A stretch of DNA of 24,239 nucleotides from the NCBI GenBank assembly GCA_036897095.1, contig JAYMSP010002446.1, positions 1 to 24,239 of the forward strand. The letters run 5' to 3'. Below, piece after piece: positions 1 to 11,280 of the stretch (positions are counted from its first letter, which is position 1; each line of letters opens with the position of its first letter). The notes under the pieces were generated by a model. That model was not told the DNA's origin, made no database searches, and worked only from the letters and a program-made list of their open reading frames with translations. The stretch is from Plantago elongata. Its lineage: Eukaryota > Streptophyta > Magnoliopsida > Lamiales > Plantaginaceae. The position numbers and the translations under genes were made by a program.

Positions 1-17
1 GGGGGGGGGGGGGGGGG
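1..17. repeat. Homopolymer G run at the window edge
   Basis: The first 17 bases are all G, which is out of keeping with the AT-rich sequence that follows. It may be a contig-edge or low-signal sequencing artefact, or a true G tract cut by the window boundary. No gene signal is attached to it. Confidence 0.8.
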
Positions 18-598
18 TTCTGGCAGCTACTGTATACGCTGAAAACTAAATGTGATCTCAACTCTACTTTCTTGAACTCAATGAGGGGGGACAGTAGCGT
101 ATGAAATTATATTTGTAAAATAATATTTTTTCTGCCTTTGATGTTATGATGTGACTCATACCACCGTGGAGTTGAAAAACAACAACAAAAAGATGTGAAA
201 TTTATAGAATAATAATCTTTTTGTATGTTGGTGGGCATATGCGACTGCGGGGTTGCTGAGAATAACCCATTTGATTGTGTTGAATTTTGATTCGGATTTA
301 AGAGATAAAATTTAAAGAAAAACATGTACTCCTATGTTACTAGAGTATTAATTAACAGGTCAGTGCAATAGGACCTGATACAAAATATATATTATTAATC
401 ATCAGGTCTCGAACGGATAAATATTGGATCATATCCTGTTATGAGCAATATTCTCACGGTTTATATAGTTAGCATAAATGAAGACCCGTCGATATTATAA
501 TCAACATCGTGACATCGTCATGAGTTAGTACTAGTAGGAATATATACTTAAATGATAACTATTTACACATATTTTATAATATTTCTCCAACCAATAAA
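18..598. other. Non-coding spacer downstream of the P450 pseudogene
   Basis: AT-rich sequence lying 3' of the minus-strand P450. A small inverted repeat is visible: GACCTGAT at 372-379 and ATCAGGTC at 401-408. The short open frames here have no recognisable protein features. The part nearest 598 should contain the old P450 3'UTR, but I could not place a polyadenylation site. Confidence 0.5.
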
Positions 599-2398
599 TC
601 ACCAAGGAATGTTGAGAGTAGGTTCCATGATGATTTCAAGTGACACTTTTGGGCGCGTTGTGAGTCCATACAGTTCTTCCATGCCTACATCTTCAATTGT
701 CATCCCCTCAGGCAATTTCCAGTTAAAGCCATGGATCAAATTGGCCAACGTTGTTCGAACAAATTTAAGTCCAAGACTGTAACCCGGACACCTTCTCCTT
801 CCTGACCCAAATGGCAAGAAGGCGAAATTACTGCCCAACATGTCAGTTTCCTTTCCTATAAACCTCTCAGGTAAGAACTCCTCAAGGTTGTCCCACGCCT
901 TCGGATCCCTTCCTATGCTCCACGTGTTGACTATTATCATCGTCCCTTTAGATATGTCGTAGCCTGATACATTGCATGACTCTGTCGCGTAATGAGGGGC
1001 TAAAAATGTAGCAAGTGGGTGTAGCCTCAGTGATTCCATGATAATGGCTTCTATGTAAGGTAGTTTTGAGAAGTCGTCCTCTTCAACCCATCGATTTCTT
1101 CCAATAACAATATCGAGCTCTTCTTTTGCCTTTTCAAGCATGTGGGGGTGGCGTAGTAGTTCATGGACTGCCCATTCGATGGTGGTAGCCGAGGTATCTG
1201 TTCCACCAGCTAGTAAATCCTATAAACAGTAAGGAAAAAAACATTAATGAAGTACATATTGTTATGCAGTGTGAAATTTTCAATCAAAAAAACGAGATGA
1301 TACTTTGGCTGGAAGCTGATATGGTAATCCATTTACATGTGGATGCGGTAGCTGATCATATTATAGTAAGATAGAATTTAAAATTTGATTGTTCATATTC
1401 ATTTGTGACTCTAGTTAGCACATCTAACTTGAGGTAGACTGTAAATATATAAAATGATACATCGTTACTGTCTTGGTGATCGAAGAAATTACCTGTAATA
1501 AGCCCTTGATGCTATCTTTAGAAAGCTTGATTTCTAGATCATGATCTTCAGCCTGTTGCAATAATGAATCCACAACGTCTTTTGGGACGAAATCTTTTCC
1601 CTGAGCCGCCCTTATGGCCAGGTGATCATCAATAACGTACTCGTGAAACCTATCCAGTTTCTTGCAAAGAGCTTTCATTCTCTTGACATATCCCTGCACA
1701 TCAAGAAAATCGAGCCATGGTATCCAGTCTCCTATATTCACCACACCATTTAGCAAAAACCACTCATCCAGCATAGCCTGGAACTCATCTAGTCTCACAA
1801 CGTCTTTCTCACTTTCACTTTCACCAAAGTACTTACTGCTCTAAACCATCCTGCTAATAGAAGCGAGCATGTAATGTGTTAAATGCTCTCTTAGAACAAA
1901 CTGTTTACCTGCAAGAGAATGCAGACGCGAGAGGAGATTATGTCTCTCCTCAACACGAATATGCTGGTATGACTCGAGAGTCTTGGCATTGAACACACTG
2001 GTGAGGTAAATTTTACGCGCTTGTCAATAGTGTGGGCCGTAAGGAGCCCATGTCATGTCTGAGTAGTTGTATGCAGTGTACTTGCCGGCAGCAAGAGCTG
2101 GCCTAGAGGCAAATACGCTATCGTGTACTTTTAGGAACTGTTTGGCCATCTCAGGCGATGATGCAACAACAACTGGATGTTTTCCGAAATATAGTTGCAT
2201 AAGTTCACCATACTCTTGGGATAAGTGGTGAAGCGACTGATGTGGGATTGAACCGATCAGATTCAAGTTGCCGATTATTGGCCATGGTTTAGGACCTGGC
2301 GAAAGTTTAGGGGTTACATTATGTTTCTTCTTGATTGACACAAAGATGAATGTAACAATGTATACCAAGGTGATTATTGCCCAGAAGTAATAGTCCAT
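599..2398 (-). pseudogene. CYP92: Cytochrome P450, CYP92-like, with two in-frame stops
   Basis: Plant A-type P450, an ER-anchored haem monooxygenase; CYP92 members act on terpenoid or phenolic substrates, but the substrate cannot be told here. Exon 1 is 2398-1493, the intron 1492-1220 (GT-AG, phase 0), exon 2 is 1219-599. In order: an N-terminal membrane anchor (about residues 3-21), the proline hinge PGPKPWPIIGN, the I-helix AGGTDTSA at the start of exon 2, ESLR (about 364-367), the PERF motif and the haem loop FGSGRRRCPG with Cys about 446. Total frame is 508 codons, normal for the family. Codon 125 is TGA (2026-2024), in helix C where the family has WRQAR, and codon 186 is TAG (1843-1841), where Leu is expected after SRMV. 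The frame is otherwise uninterrupted, so the lesions look recent. Assembly error is possible but needs two independent mistakes. Confidence 0.85.
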
Positions 2399-2455
2399 GG
2401 CTATTTATAAATGAATGAATGTGAGGGATATGTGACCAGGATCATTAGATTAGCT

Positions 2456-2463
2456 TATTTATA
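2456..2463 (-). promoter_or_regulatory. TATA box of the P450 pseudogene
   Basis: TATAAATA reads on the minus strand about 58 bp upstream of the P450 start codon, a normal plant spacing for a short 5'UTR. It suggests that the promoter core survives although the coding frame is broken. Confidence 0.55.
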
Positions 2464-2469
2464 GTAAAA

Positions 2470-3120
2470 AATGGTTGAGTTTGGCAAATTGGATTTGTTG
2501 ATGCGATTGCGATCTTACTTCAAAAGTTTTGACGAGTATAATATAGACTACAGTGCAACATTACAAATCACACGACTTGTGGACAAAAGTAGTTACAAAC
2601 TTAGTACTAGTACAATGTACTTAAGATAGAATATGAGTAGTTATAAACATGTATTGTTACGTGTGCATACGTGATTAGGAGATCGTTTTCTAGTAGAATA
2701 CAACGACAGTGAAGATACGATGATTCAAGATGAAAAATCAATAATAGACTTTAACATGGACAAAATTAAAAGGAGGCCAAAGCTGCTAAGTTGAACACGT
2801 AATATGGAATATCGCTAGGTTTGCACTCATGATATAGTAGAAAGTTGGAGTCTCGACAAAATTGGGAAAAAAAATTAAAGTATATCATATACTATGGTTA
2901 TGTAGAAACTTAAAAGTATAGGGGGTTGGGAATTAGTAAAATTAGCGGGGGAATTTTTTTGACAACATTTTAAATTGATTGCCGCTGACCATGTATGAAC
3001 TTAGGGTGGAGAGGTGTTGCTATTAGTAGGAAAGGAACTGGTGTTCATGACTAATACTTAAATTCATTGTCACTTATCGTAGGGGAGGATAGGATGGAGA
3101 GGTGTTGCGAGCATAGCTAC
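2470..3120. other. AT-rich spacer upstream of the P450
   Basis: No coding frame, RNA gene or clear mobile element was recognised. It presumably includes the distal promoter of the P450. A short phrase (tggagaggtgttgc) occurs twice, near 3006 and 3095, hinting at repeat sequence continuous with the next region. Confidence 0.4.
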
Positions 3121-3124
3121 TAAA

Positions 3125-3458
3125 TCTCTTAATCCTGGTTGAGAGGAGTATCTTGTATACTCTGAGAAGTCAATAGAATGTCAACTCAAGTAATTATACC
3201 AGTGTAATCTAGTTTGCAATACCTTAGGGGACTCGAGGAATTAAATCACTAGGATTTAATCTTAAATTTCTTGAGGTTAATTTCTCTTTTGCCTCTTACC
3301 CTTGTATCTTTTATCTCGGTGAGAGAAGTATTGTGTATGCTCTGAGGAGTCCCGTGACTACAACCCAAGTAACTAGACCATTGCGATCTAGTTTTTAATA
3401 TCCCGGGGGACTCGAGGGGTTAACCATTGAGATTTAACCTTAAATACATTGAGGTTGT
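3125..3458. repeat. Two diverged tandem copies of a roughly 155-bp unit
   Basis: Copy A (about 3125-3280) and copy B (about 3305-3458) align at an offset of 178-180 bp. Shared landmarks are a gagag(a/g)agta block at 3141 and 3321, a 'tctagttt' block followed by 'ggggactcgagg', and 'ttgaggtt' at 3271 and 3449. No protein frame is conserved between them, so this is probably part of a decayed retroelement or a local duplication. Confidence 0.65.
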
Positions 3459-3469
3459 TTTTTTGTTTA

Positions 3470-3753
3470 TGGAAATGTACCTGTACATAGCCTTGGTGGG
3501 GGGCACTTATCTCGGGTGGTGAAGATAAAGCCACTTGATCTAGCTAACTGCGGTATACTTTGGCGTTGAGGCTTGATTTTGGTTTTGTTGGTCACTCTTT
3601 TGTAATTTTGCTGAACATTTTATAATTTGGTTTAGAGTTATAGTTTTGGTATGGATGTTATGATTTGGATGATTCTTTTTCCTTTGTAATATTGATGCGT
3701 TAGCACATCTTGTTCTTGCGTTTCTATTAATAATATTTAGCCGATTAAAAAAA
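3470..3753 (+). mobile_element. LINE-like 3' tail ending in poly(A)
   Basis: A T/G-rich, non-coding tract ends in 'taataatatttagccgatt' followed by eight A. Plant L1-type LINE 3' ends commonly look like this: T/G-rich, an AATAA-like hexamer, then oligo(A). The tandem pair just upstream may belong to the same element. No reverse transcriptase frame is present, so if correct this is a 5'-truncated dead copy. Target duplications were not found. Confidence 0.35.
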
Positions 3754-4110
3754 ATGACTATGTATTTTTCGTATACCTCACAATGATTATTTGTCTAAAA
3801 GTTATACCCCAGTCATTTTTTTCTCCAATTTGGTGATTTCTTACACGAGTCGAGATTATTTAACACGTCGAAATTACCTCAAACATCGAAAGTATCTCAA
3901 GTGTTTGACACATGTCATATCGTGATTCAATTTCGAATATTATTTTGAAAGAAAAATAAAAAATAAAAAGAATTAAAAAAATACAAATCATTATGTTGAG
4001 CGCGTGAGATGCCCCATGCACGTGTAATAAATCATCAAACCGGAACAAAAAAAATGGCCGGAATATATATTCTAAACAAGTAGTCATTATAAAGTATAAA
4101 AAAATACATA

Positions 4111-4266
4111 TGATGATTGTCATAGCATTTAAATCGCTCCATTTGGCTCGATGAACAGTTATTTGGCCTAAAATACACTTCAAATACCCCATTTCAATTT
4201 CATTCCAAATACAGTTTCACCAAAATCTCATTTAAATGGCCATTTGAGTGCCATGTCAATCAGCCC
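4111..4266 (+). mobile_element. MITE copy 1, PIF/Harbinger-like family
   Basis: A 156-bp element sharing most of its length with 9685-9843 and, inverted, with 14118-14396. It holds the landmarks 'tttaaatcgctccattt', 'aaatacacttcaaatacccc' and the terminal 'caatcagccc'. The right end is followed by TTA, a 3-bp target sequence typical of PIF/Harbinger; the left terminus (tgatgattgtcatag) is eroded and its matching TTA/TAA is lost. Confidence 0.65.
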
Positions 4267-4554
4267 TTATATAGTCATTATACAGTATATAAAATGAATG
4301 AGTCTCACTCTACAGTATATTTTAAAAACTTCCCTCGTTATTCATTGTGAATCGATGTTGAGCTATTTACATGAATTATCGAAATTCGGCTCCAACTAAT
4401 TTACTCTCCGGTCTCCACTCTCTTCCACACATGTACATTCTCTACTCTTTTCCACTTGAGGATCGGAGATCACTACAAATTGGAAATTGGCTTTTGTAGA
4501 GTTCGAACAGCATTTATGACAGGATTAAGAAAATAAATACATGAGTTAACTTTC

Positions 4555-4840
4555 TGATAAAATTTCATCTCATTTAAATGTTTGAATTTGTAAAGAATTA
4601 TAAAATCTAGTCATATATATTATACTTCAACACTTTTTCGTACTTAGTGTTGGTAATCAACCTCTTTGAGAAGGTCATTCGAGTGAAAATTTAATATGGA
4701 ACGGAGATTGTCTCTATGAAATTTAAACCCAGTGGGAGTGAGCCAGAAGCTCTGATACCATGATATAATTCCATCTCATCCGAAACCTCGAACTTGTAGA
4801 GAGTTGTGGAATCTAATCATATATATTATACCCCAACATA
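4555..4840. repeat. Pair of about 78-bp direct repeats 206 bp apart
   Basis: The sequence at about 4555-4632 recurs at about 4761-4838 with roughly 75-80% identity by eye. Each runs from 'tgata.aattccatctcat' through 'tcatatatattata'. Between them lies 'agctctgataccatgata', a phrase I associate with degenerate plant retroelements. The pair could be remnants of two terminal repeats or a local duplication; no coding frame supports either reading. Confidence 0.5.
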
Positions 4841-4844
4841 TTTT

Positions 4845-5295
4845 ATAGATAAGTTGTTAAAAGATAGATCTGAAGTTTTAATCAAAATAACTACGTTGTT
4901 AATTAAAACGTTTATATTGTTAACATAGGTGCATTTATCTTAAGCAATCAATATATACAATTGATAGTTTTATTCACATATTGATCAATCTCTCGATATT
5001 TAGATACTTAATTTGTGATGAGTAATAGTTTGTGATGTATATGTATAGTGAAAAATAAACAGACTGAACAGAATTAACAAATGCATATAGCCTGTATTCT
5101 AAAAGAAAGAAAGAAATGCATATGAACTTGAATGAAGCAACAAAACTTCCAGCAGATGATCAATCAAACTCCATCTTCTCAGAAATGTAAGATTTATTTT
5201 ATTTTCAACCCATGAATTTCCAAATCACAATCCCAAGTTACAACTCCAGTTTGTAAAACAAGACAAACATGACAAGTAAACTTGATAAAAATCAA
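4845..5295. other. AT-rich non-coding spacer
   Basis: Nothing recognisable: no conserved frame, RNA gene or terminal repeats. Confidence 0.4.
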
Positions 5296-5297
5296 CA

Positions 5298-5363
5298 AGG
5301 AGTTGATTGGTACGCAATTTGAATTTGTTGTTGTCAATTCAAATTACGTACTAATCGGCTCCT
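5298..5363. repeat. 66-bp foldback (28-bp arms, 10-nt loop)
   Basis: The left arm 5298-5325 and the right arm 5336-5363 are reverse complements with 24 of 28 positions matching around a 10-nt loop. This is a compact stem-loop of the type left by tiny foldback MITEs. It directly abuts the duplicated 20-mer and the P450 fragment that follow. Confidence 0.75.
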
Positions 5364-5405
5364 AAGTAATATTCAGAGTAGGAGCTAAGTAATATTCAGA
5401 GTAGG
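5363..5405. repeat. Perfect 20-bp direct repeat, offset 23 bp
   Basis: TAAGTAATATTCAGAGTAGG occurs at 5363-5382 and again, unchanged, at 5386-5405. The second copy runs into the P450 fragment, so the duplication probably arose by slippage or repair at its 3' breakpoint. Confidence 0.85.
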
Positions 5406-5515
5406 TTCGTGATGATTTCAAGTGACACTTTTAGACGTGTTGTGAGTCCATATAGTTCTTCCATGCCTACATCCTCAATTGCCACTCCATCTGGCACTTT
5501 CCAGTTAAAGCCATG
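5396..5515 (-). pseudogene. Fragment of the CYP92-like P450 exon 2 (C-terminal end)
   Basis: About 120 bp closely match the 3' end of the P450 exon at 620-740 on the same strand. Read on the minus strand it gives HGFNWKVPDG, then IEDVGMEELYGLTTR and KVSLEII, the family's C-terminal region after the haem loop. A one-base deletion shifts the frame just after KVSLEII, where the neighbour has MEPTLN. Homology stops abruptly at 'ccatgg' on one side, and the rest of the gene is absent. It is therefore a relic of a former tandem P450 copy rather than a gene. Confidence 0.85.
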
Positions 5516-5519
5516 GTTA

Positions 5520-6045
5520 GATGGAAGTAATTATAATAAAAAAATTAAATCACAATTTTAAAAAAAAATTATTAATATTTCATATTATTTATGTTGAATT
5601 CATAATTTAATTTTCTTTATTTGTATAAAATATTTTCTAATTTAGTTTTTGAATTTGAATTTATTTAATTTTAACATTTTCTAAATGTGAATACAACTAG
5701 AACTAAGGAGATTTCTAACACATGTCCAACTAAATGCATTGGAGAGAAAATTAGAGATCGTAATTACAAAATATAAAGAATGGGGACCAAAATTAAAAAG
5801 AACGACAACTTAGAGGACAAAAAGTGCAATTCTCTTGAATAACCACTGATAACCACAACATATTCTTGATAGGAAAAGTAGCAAACAGAAGCAGTTGTCT
5901 ACTAGGAGAATGACATTAGATATTACCCTTAACTACAGAAGAATGATGCCATAAAGACCAAAAGATTCAAAACCAAGTAGTGTTCTCAGAGACCAAAAGG
6001 ACAGGAAATAAATACTACTGACAAGAAAACAAAGGGTGGAATGAT
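5520..6045. other. AT-rich spacer containing the HSP90 3'UTR
   Basis: The part next to 6045 should be the HSP90 3'UTR. It is followed by a very AT-rich tract (about 5530-5700). No gene or clear terminator-like polyadenylation signal could be fixed on the minus strand. Confidence 0.45.
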
Positions 6046-9005
<2,960 letters not shown>

Positions 9006-9077
9006 TTAGGGTTAGAAATGTAGGAACCAGTGAGAAAGTGTGAGAGAGAGATGGAGAAGACGAATAGTGTGGGGTGA

Positions 9078-9086
9078 TTTTATATA
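9078..9086 (-). promoter_or_regulatory. HSP90 TATA box
   Basis: TATATAAAA reads on the minus strand about 100 bp upstream of the HSP90 start codon. That leaves room for a 5'UTR of about 70 nt rich in GA/CT, as is common for highly expressed plant genes. Confidence 0.7.
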
Positions 9087-9099
9087 GGGGATTGTGAGG

Positions 9100-9114
9100 A
9101 TTCTAGATCCTTCT
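9100..9114 (-). promoter_or_regulatory. Heat-shock element (three 5-bp units, one mismatch)
   Basis: On the minus strand AGAAG-GATCT-AGAAT forms alternating nGAAn / nTTCn / nGAAn units with one mismatch in the middle unit (ATC for TTC). It sits about 13 bp upstream of the TATA box, the typical position for heat-shock factor binding in plant heat-shock genes. It suggests some heat inducibility on top of constitutive expression. Confidence 0.6.
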
Positions 9115-9230
9115 GTTTGAAATGCTGAACCCATTGGCACAAGTTTACATGTGGCCCGGAGCTAGTTGCGGCCGGCCTGGAATTGGTAGTGGTGAACCCG
9201 GTTCCGGTTTGCTACATCGTGATAGGGAAC

Positions 9231-9436
9231 CGTTGAATTGTAGTACCGGGTAAATTGCAGATGTATTTTATATTGTTTGCCGTTCAGATACCAATGTCTC
9301 TGAAATCTAATTTTCGAGGTGCCTAATTGATCCCGTTGAATTGTAGTACCAGGTAAATTACAGATGTATTTTACATTGTTTGCAGTTCAGATACCAACGT
9401 TTCTGAAATCTAATTTTCGAGGTGCCTAACTAATCG
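9231..9436. repeat. Tandem duplication, 103-bp unit
   Basis: The unit at 9231-9333 is repeated at 9334-9436 with about 90% identity by eye. Both copies begin 'cgttgaattgtagtacc' and end 'ttttcgaggtgcctaa'. It lies about 250 bp upstream of the HSP90 start codon, beyond the heat-shock element. No coding potential; probably a local slippage or unequal-exchange duplication. Confidence 0.9.
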
Positions 9437-9439
9437 TTT

Positions 9440-9680
9440 TGTAGAAATATTAAAAAAAATATATGTTCACGCGTTGAAATTCTTACCAAAAACTTATGTT
9501 TACTTAAAAATTAAAAATATTGATACGCTGTCTGAAAAAAATGCATCCCGCTAAAACTCGAGTGTAGTTTACTTAACGTCATTTTGTCTATTTTAAATTA
9601 ATCATACGCTATTACATGTTCTTAATAAAAAATATTGTTACTTTTCTAGAGGCTCTTGTAATTCAAAATGCGATCCTTAC
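9440..9680. other. AT-rich spacer
   Basis: No feature recognised between the tandem duplication and the MITE. Confidence 0.4.
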
Positions 9681-9684
9681 ATAA

Positions 9685-9843
9685 GGGGCTGATTGCCATA
9701 GTATTTAAATCGCTCCATTTGACTTGATAAATAGTTATTTGATCTAAAATATACTTCAAATACCCCCATTTCAATTCTATTCCAAACACAATTTCACAAA
9801 AATCCATCCAAGTACCCATTCAAATTTTATAGCAATCAGCCCC
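9685..9843 (+). mobile_element. MITE copy 2, PIF/Harbinger-like family
   Basis: A 159-bp element with terminal inverted repeats: GGGGCTGATTGCcATAg on the left, against GCAATCAGCCCC at the right end. It matches copy 1 (4111-4266) in the same orientation and copy 3 (14118-14396) inverted. TAA precedes the left end (9682-9684); the right flank reads TTG, so the 3-bp target duplication is decayed. No coding capacity. Confidence 0.75.
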
Positions 9844-9924
9844 TTGCCCCTTATTGACAGGCCATTTTGGGAGATCACTAGTTAAAAAGGATCAATATTT
9901 GATGTCACTAATGAAATTATTGAT

Positions 9925-10000
9925 CACGAAGTGCAGTTTAGTTGGTAAGACGCTTCACCTCCAATCAATATGTCGGAGATTCGAGTCACCTTTTAACCGT
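9925..10000 (+). mobile_element. tRNA-derived (SINE-like) head with A- and B-box-like motifs
   Basis: GCAGTTTAGTTGG (9933-9945) resembles a pol III A-box, and GAGATTCGAGTCACC (9976-9990) resembles a B-box, about 30 bp apart as in tRNA promoters. The cloverleaf is not convincing and no CCA-adjacent acceptor stem pairs, so this is not a functional tRNA. It may be the head of a degraded tRNA-derived SINE. An open frame across it has no protein features. Confidence 0.35.
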
Positions 10001-10291
10001 TTTAAAAAATATAAAAAATTATTGATGTCTTATGTAAAATGTTTTTGTTTTATTAACAAATATTTAGCTGGATGATAATAACTCCCGCATTTGTTCACAT
10101 TTTATATTTCTAATACTAAAGTTATAAAATGTGATGCAAAACGATGGAGTTTTTAAAAGAATGATGCGAATATGAAGAGTTGTTAACCATATTCCTTACA
10201 TCATTTTTTTCTCCTCATCAACTTGCAGATGAAGTATAAACACAGTAAGTGTAGTTTTTTTTTTTGGTATTTGCATGTTAATATGTAATTG
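10000..10291. other. AT-rich spacer with a T tract
   Basis: Contains a run of about 14 T near 10256-10269, perhaps the A/T tail of a minus-strand retroposon. Nothing else is recognisable. Confidence 0.35.
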
Positions 10292-10299
10292 GTTGATTT

Positions 10300-10760
10300 C
10301 AGGGTTGTGAAAAAATACCGAAAAATTGAACCCAAACAAAAAGAGTTCGATTTTTCAGTATAACATTGTCGCTAATGTACCAAAAACCAAAAGTTCTATG
10401 AAATTAGGGATATATTAGCAATTTACGTACCTCTTATTCGTTACTTCTACAGGCTATAAATAGATGAATGAAGATATAAGAAATAATAGAACATCTAAAG
10501 CAAACGAGTTCTTTGATTGTGAAATGAAATGAATTTGTTCACTTGTATCATTTATTAGATCTGAATGTTGTAAAGGTTTTGTTAATGCCAATTGAAGTAA
10601 TTTTTTTGAAGTTTGTTTGTTTTTCAGTGTTATATCGGTAAAATTGTACAGTAACAATCTTTTCGGTATAATACCCAATCGAAAAGGTTCACCAAAATGT
10701 TATTATAGAAATTTTTGATACATTTTGGTATATCAATCAATACCAAAATTAACACTCTTA
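10300..10760. mobile_element. Non-autonomous hAT-type element with 8-bp target duplication
   Basis: A 461-bp, AT-rich non-coding element flanked exactly by GTTGATTT at 10292-10299 and 10761-10768. The 8-bp direct duplication is diagnostic of hAT transposition. Its ends are imperfect inverted repeats (CAGGGTTGTGAA against TAAGAGTGTTAA read inward, 7 of 12 matching). Subterminal 'taccgaaaa' and 'ttttcggtata' motifs recur in opposite orientation, as hAT ends often show. No transposase frame is present, so it must have been moved in trans. Confidence 0.7.
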
Positions 10761-11014
10761 GTTGATTTCTTATACTCCTACTATGAAAACAATTAATATA
10801 GTAGAGAAACTTTATCTCATTCGTTTATGTTTCTTTTTTAAAGTGTCTAGATTTATAACATCTTATAAGGGACGTGAACCATAAAATAAATCAAACTTAT
10901 GTTTAAAACAATTTAATTTTTTATTATTAAGAGTACGCAAGAAAATTAATTATATATATGAATTTTATCAAACATGAAGGAGCACATATCAGAGTCCAGA
11001 GACTTCTAATGATT

Positions 11015-11160
11015 TAGTCTAGGATTGTATACGAACAGTTGTTCGAGTAAAACTCAGTCAACACTCGGTTCGTTATCGAGTTGACCGACTTCGAACGTGT
11101 TCAAGTAATTATTGAACGAGCTTCGAACTTAGTTGGTTATGCATCGAGTGTTCAAGAACT
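11015..11160. mobile_element. Possible hAT end fragment
   Basis: Repeated short motifs such as 'gttcgag', 'cgaac' and 'tcgagt' alternate in both orientations, a texture common in the subterminal regions of plant hAT elements. Neither termini nor target duplications could be placed, so this is a weak assignment. Confidence 0.25.
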
Positions 11161-11280
11161 TCAAAAAATAAGTGTATAATTATTGTTTTTATAATTATAT
11201 ATTATATAATATTAAATAAAATTTATAGTTTATAAATTTAAAACAAAACAATTATATTTTTAAACCCTAACCCCTAAAAC

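Noticed and set aside
3860..4192. A 110-codon minus-strand frame
   Set aside because: AT-rich, Phe/Ile-dominated translation overlapping a MITE; looks like chance openness.
3125..4840. CRISPR-like array or satellite in the repeat-rich stretch
   Set aside because: The repeats are only paired, diverged and of unequal spacing, and the context is a plant nuclear genome.
9931..9992. A possible tRNA gene
   Set aside because: A- and B-box-like motifs are present, but the acceptor and anticodon arms do not pair into a cloverleaf.
9854..10075. A 73-codon plus-strand frame next to the MITE
   Set aside because: It runs through a pol III-type A-box/B-box segment and low-complexity AT sequence; no protein features.
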